Below are positions 61,656-64,000 of a stretch of DNA of 64,000 bases, in pieces (position 1 is the stretch's first letter; each line of letters starts with the position of its first letter). The position numbers were made by a program, and so were the translations under genes. The stretch lies in the NCBI GenBank assembly GCA_038237925.1, contig JBBRYF010000005.1, positions 86,413 to 150,412 on the forward strand, written 5' to 3'. Under the pieces are notes generated by a model. The model made no database searches, was not told where the DNA came from, and worked only from the letters and a program-made list of their open reading frames with translations. This stretch comes from AC-32 sp038237925 (GTDB lineage: Bacteria; Actinomycetota; Thermoleophilia; Gaiellales; Gaiellaceae).

Positions 61656-62073
61656 GTCCGCTCGGCGGGACCTGCTGCCCTGTACGGCGCAGGTACGACC
61701 GGTACATCGCGCGGTCCATCAGGTACATGAACGGCACGAAGAAGGCCGTGTAGACGGCGGACACGGCGAGCCGCCCGATCAGCGCCTGATGGCTGTTGAT
61801 CACAGAGAAGGCGACGAAAATCAATGGGGCGAAGAGCAGCGCGCGCTTGCCGGTGCGCTGCCACGAGGGCGGGGAAACCGGCTTGACGGCGCGCGCGTCG
61901 CGCGACTTTTGCGCCGGCCGCTTCGTCTCGCGCTTGCCGTTCCGCTTCGAGCCGCGATCCTCGACGCCATCCGGCTCGACCTCGAGCTCGCGGCCGGACT
62001 CGTCGACGTAGACGAACTCGTACTGGTGGCGCAGGTCCTTCTGGCGCTTGCGTCGCTGCTTCCGCGTCGGCAT
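61639..62073 (-). CDS. small membrane protein with basic N-terminal region
   Basis: A 144-residue protein. It starts with a very basic stretch (MPTRKQRRKRQKDLRHQYEF), continues with a polar region to about residue 75 (KRNGKRETKRPAQKSRDARA), and has two membrane helices (ALLFAPLIFVAFSVINS and LAVSAVYTAFFVPFMYLMDR). A basic tail ends it. Unknown family. The ATG at 62073 has TAGGCT 7 bases upstream. Confidence 0.72.
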   Translation of the reverse strand: MPTRKQRRKRQKDLRHQYEFVYVDESGRELEVEPDGVEDRGSKRNGKRETKRPAQKSRDARAVKPVSPPSWQRTGKRALLFAPLIFVAFSVINSHQALIGRLAVSAVYTAFFVPFMYLMDRAMYRSYLRRTGQQVPPSGLSRKR

Positions 62074-62080
62074 CGGCGCA

Positions 62081-62086
62081 AGCCTA
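62081..62086 (-). promoter_or_regulatory. -10 element TAGGCT, near-leaderless spacing
   Basis: TAGGCT (minus strand), 7 bases before the ATG at 62073 and 9 bases after the hutI stop. Confidence 0.5.
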
Positions 62087-62094
62087 GCGCGGAG

Positions 62095-63339
62095 TCAGCG
62101 CGTCCAGGCCGGCGTACCGCGGTGCACGACGGCGGCGACGAGGTCACCGCCCAGGTGGTACGCGAGGTGCCGCCAGTCGGGCGCGTCGAGCAGCACGAGA
62201 TCCGCGTCCAAGCCAGGCGCGAGACGCCCACGACGGTCGGCGAGATCGAGTACGTGGGCAGCGTTGATGGTGCACGCGCTGAGCGCTTCGGCCGGCGAGA
62301 GGTGGAGCTGCGTGCACGCGAGCGAGCACACGAGCGGCAGGCTCTCGCAGAACGCGCTCCCGGGGTTGAAATCGGTGGCCAGCGCGATCGCGGCGCCCGC
62401 GTCGACGAGCGAGCGCGCCGGCGGCATCGGACGGTCGAGGAAGAGCGCGCTGGCCGGAAGGAGGACGCCGACGACATCGCTCGCGGCCAGCTTGCGGACG
62501 CCTTGCTCGCTCGTTGCCTCGAGGTGGTCGACCGAGCGCGCCCCGAGCTCGACCGCGAGGCCGACGGCGCCGAGCTCGTTGAACTGGTCGCCGTGCAGCC
62601 GAAGCGCGAGGCCGGCGCCTCGGCAGGCCTCGAGGTACCGCCGTGCCTGGACGATGCCGAACGCGCCTTGCTCGACGAAAACGTCGGCCGCTTTCGCGAC
62701 GTGCACAACTTCCGGCAAGACCTCCTCGAGGGCGAAGTCGAGGTATGCGTCGGCGTCAGCGAACTCCGGTGGGACGGCATGCGCGCCGAGCCAGGTCGGG
62801 ACACCGCCCGCAGCGGCAACGGCCCGGAGCGAGGCGAGCTCCGTCTCGCGGTCGAGCCCGTAGCCCGACTTTCCCTCGAAGGTCGTCGTGCCGGCGCGGA
62901 GCATCCACCTGCGGTGCGTCTCGATAGCAGCGGCGAGCTCGCGATCGCTCGCTGCGCGCGTGGCTCGTACCGTCGAGAGGATGCCGCCGCCCGCGGCGTG
63001 GAGCTCCTCGTAGCTCGCCCCGGTCGCCCGAAGGGCGAACTCGTCGACTCGATCGCCGAGGAAGCAAGGATGCGTGTGGCAGTCGACGAGGCCGGGAATC
63101 GCGCAGAGGCCGGAGCCGTCGAGCTCCTCGATCTCCCCGCCCACTGCCTCGAGGTCGCGCATCCGCCCGACGGCGGCGATCTGCTCTCCCTCGCAGAGGA
63201 CGAAGGCATCCTCGATCACGTCGACGTCGCCGAGCGAGCCTCCCCGCAGTGGCGCCGCCTCGGACGCGGACGGCGTGGCGAGCTGCGCGAGATCGCGCAC
63301 GAGGAGCTTGCGAGCGCCCTCCTCGGCGCGGCTGCTCAT
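62095..63339 (-). CDS. hutI: imidazolonepropionase
   Basis: A 414-residue amidohydrolase: metal ligands in IPGLVDCHTHPCFLGDR, substrate contacts in LRATGASYEELHAAGGGILS, GYGLDRETELASL, LRLHGDQFNELGAVGLAVEL and ALATDFNPGSAFCESLPLVC. It opens imidazolone propionate, the third step of histidine degradation. The ATG at 63339 overlaps the hutU stop as ATGA; the long open frame upstream belongs to hutU's other frame. Confidence 0.95.
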   Translation of the reverse strand: MSSRAEEGARKLLVRDLAQLATPSASEAAPLRGGSLGDVDVIEDAFVLCEGEQIAAVGRMRDLEAVGGEIEELDGSGLCAIPGLVDCHTHPCFLGDRVDEFALRATGASYEELHAAGGGILSTVRATRAASDRELAAAIETHRRWMLRAGTTTFEGKSGYGLDRETELASLRAVAAAGGVPTWLGAHAVPPEFADADAYLDFALEEVLPEVVHVAKAADVFVEQGAFGIVQARRYLEACRGAGLALRLHGDQFNELGAVGLAVELGARSVDHLEATSEQGVRKLAASDVVGVLLPASALFLDRPMPPARSLVDAGAAIALATDFNPGSAFCESLPLVCSLACTQLHLSPAEALSACTINAAHVLDLADRRGRLAPGLDADLVLLDAPDWRHLAYHLGGDLVAAVVHRGTPAWTR

Positions 63340-64000
63340 GCGGGCCGGGCCGGCGGCGGCATGGGCAGCTCGAGCCCGTGCTCGTCCGCGGCGGCCACCG
63401 CGTCGGCGTAGCCGGCGTCGGCATGACGCAGCACTCCGGTTCCGGGGTCGGCCGTCAGCACGCGCTCGAGACGCTCTGCCATCTCGTCGCTGCCGTCGGC
63501 GAGCACCACCATCCCCGCATGGATCGAGTTGCCGATCCCGACGCCTCCGCCGTGATGCACGCTTACCCACGTCGCTCCCGCCGCGACGTTCACCAGCGCG
63601 TTCAGGATCGGCCAGTCGGCGATCGCGTCGGAGCCGTCCTGCATCGCCTCCGTCTCGCGGTACGGCGAGGCGACCGAGCCGGAGTCGAGGTGGTCGCGGC
63701 CGATCACGACCGGCGCTTTCACCTCGCCGCTCCTGACGAGGTCGTTGATCGCGAGGCCGGCGCGGGCCCGGTCGCCGTAGCCGAGCCAGCAGATCCGGGC
63801 GGGCAGGCCCTGAAACGCGATGCGGTCAGGCGCGACGGTCAGCCACTTCTGCAGCGCCACGTCATCAGGGAACAACTCCAGGAGCCGCCGGTCGATGGCG
63901 GCGATGTCGTCCGGGTCTCCGGAGAGCGCAGCCCAGCGAAACGGACCGATCCCGCGACAGAAAAGCGGCCGGATATAGGCCGGGACAAAGCCCGGGTATG
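63336..64000 (-). CDS. hutU: urocanate hydratase, C-terminal part (continues beyond the window)
   Basis: The C-terminal ~221 residues, reading out of the window. The first visible residues YPGFVPAYIRPLFCRGIGPF are directly before RWAALSGDPDDIAAID, both typical of urocanase, and WLGYGDRARAGLAINDLVRS, GRDHLDSGSVASPYRETEAM and WVSVHHGGGVGIGNSIHAGM follow with the catalytic His-His region. The enzyme hydrates urocanate using NAD. hutU-hutI order shows a histidine-degradation operon; its start and regulator are outside. Confidence 0.95.
   Translation of the reverse strand, partial: YPGFVPAYIRPLFCRGIGPFRWAALSGDPDDIAAIDRRLLELFPDDVALQKWLTVAPDRIAFQGLPARICWLGYGDRARAGLAINDLVRSGEVKAPVVIGRDHLDSGSVASPYRETEAMQDGSDAIADWPILNALVNVAAGATWVSVHHGGGVGIGNSIHAGMVVLADGSDEMAERLERVLTADPGTGVLRHADAGYADAVAAADEHGLELPMPPPARPA

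Overview
The window is a dense stretch of about 70% GC DNA from one bacterial chromosome. The gene content points to a deep-branching member of the Actinomycetota, most likely class Thermoleophilia (Gaiellales-like); this is an inference from content, not a database result. Supporting signs are: an SOS box of the Gram-positive/actinobacterial type; an imuB-DUF6504-dnaE2 mutagenesis set; the steA-steB(mctB)-recN-nadK-tlyA-pyrG neighbourhood known from mycobacteria; a two-subunit glycyl-tRNA synthetase, unlike the single-chain enzyme of mycobacteria and streptomycetes; a fused shikimate kinase/dehydroquinate synthase; and many apparently leaderless promoters of the form TANNNT-N6-9-RTG. I see no rRNA, tRNA, insertion sequence, integrase or CRISPR array. 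No gap without a gene exceeds 300 bases.

Layout. 1-12 kb is a mixed, partly eroded region: an HD-domain protein, an aminotransferase, an EEP-fold hydrolase, a remnant of a GH15 glucoamylase-like gene, the SOS mutasome genes (dnaE2, DUF6504, imuB) interrupted by an inverted two-domain cupin gene, a breakpoint near 9030 where two genes both lack their 5' ends, comB, a rhomboid protease, a small repeat protein of the RTX type and a lipoprotein. 12-26 kb holds pyruvate phosphate dikinase and its regulatory kinase/phosphatase, a dioxygenase, a frameshifted esterase, glyQS, recO, a glutaredoxin, mutM, a nucleoside-catabolic cluster (deoB, a VOC protein, pyrimidine-nucleoside phosphorylase) and alanine dehydrogenase. 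26-29.5 kb is a short operon (M20 peptidase, DUF3866, aldo/keto reductase) plus a frameshifted PAS protein.

From 61 kb down to 29.5 kb almost everything is on the minus strand and tightly packed. In transcription order: a metallo-hydrolase, hisS, aspS, a coiled-coil protein, two paralogous membrane proteins, a DPBB (RlpA-like) protein, a candidate 6S RNA, mnmA, an anti-sigma/sigma pair, alaS, ruvX, mltG, aroE, aroC, aroKB, aroQ, an Xaa-Pro peptidase, efp, an unusual carboxyltransferase-BCCP fusion, accC, nusB, xseB, a prenyl synthase, tlyA, nadK, recN, steA, an SRPBCC protein, steB/mctB, a glycosyltransferase-phosphotransferase fusion and pyrG. Internal promoter-like sites show it is not one transcript. 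61-64 kb has a cupin, a small membrane protein and the start of a histidine-degradation operon (hutU-hutI).

The most interesting items are: (i) a BCCP fused to a carboxyltransferase domain that has lost all four metal ligands; (ii) two ~163-base long-palindrome elements filling the gaps before steB/mctB and accC; (iii) two copies of a double-hairpin element with compensatory changes, one in the tlyA leader and one before xseB/nusB; (iv) a candidate 6S RNA with its own promoter and terminator; (v) a textbook LexA-controlled promoter for imuB in a mutasome cassette split by an inverted gene; and (vi) a recurring leaderless promoter signature.
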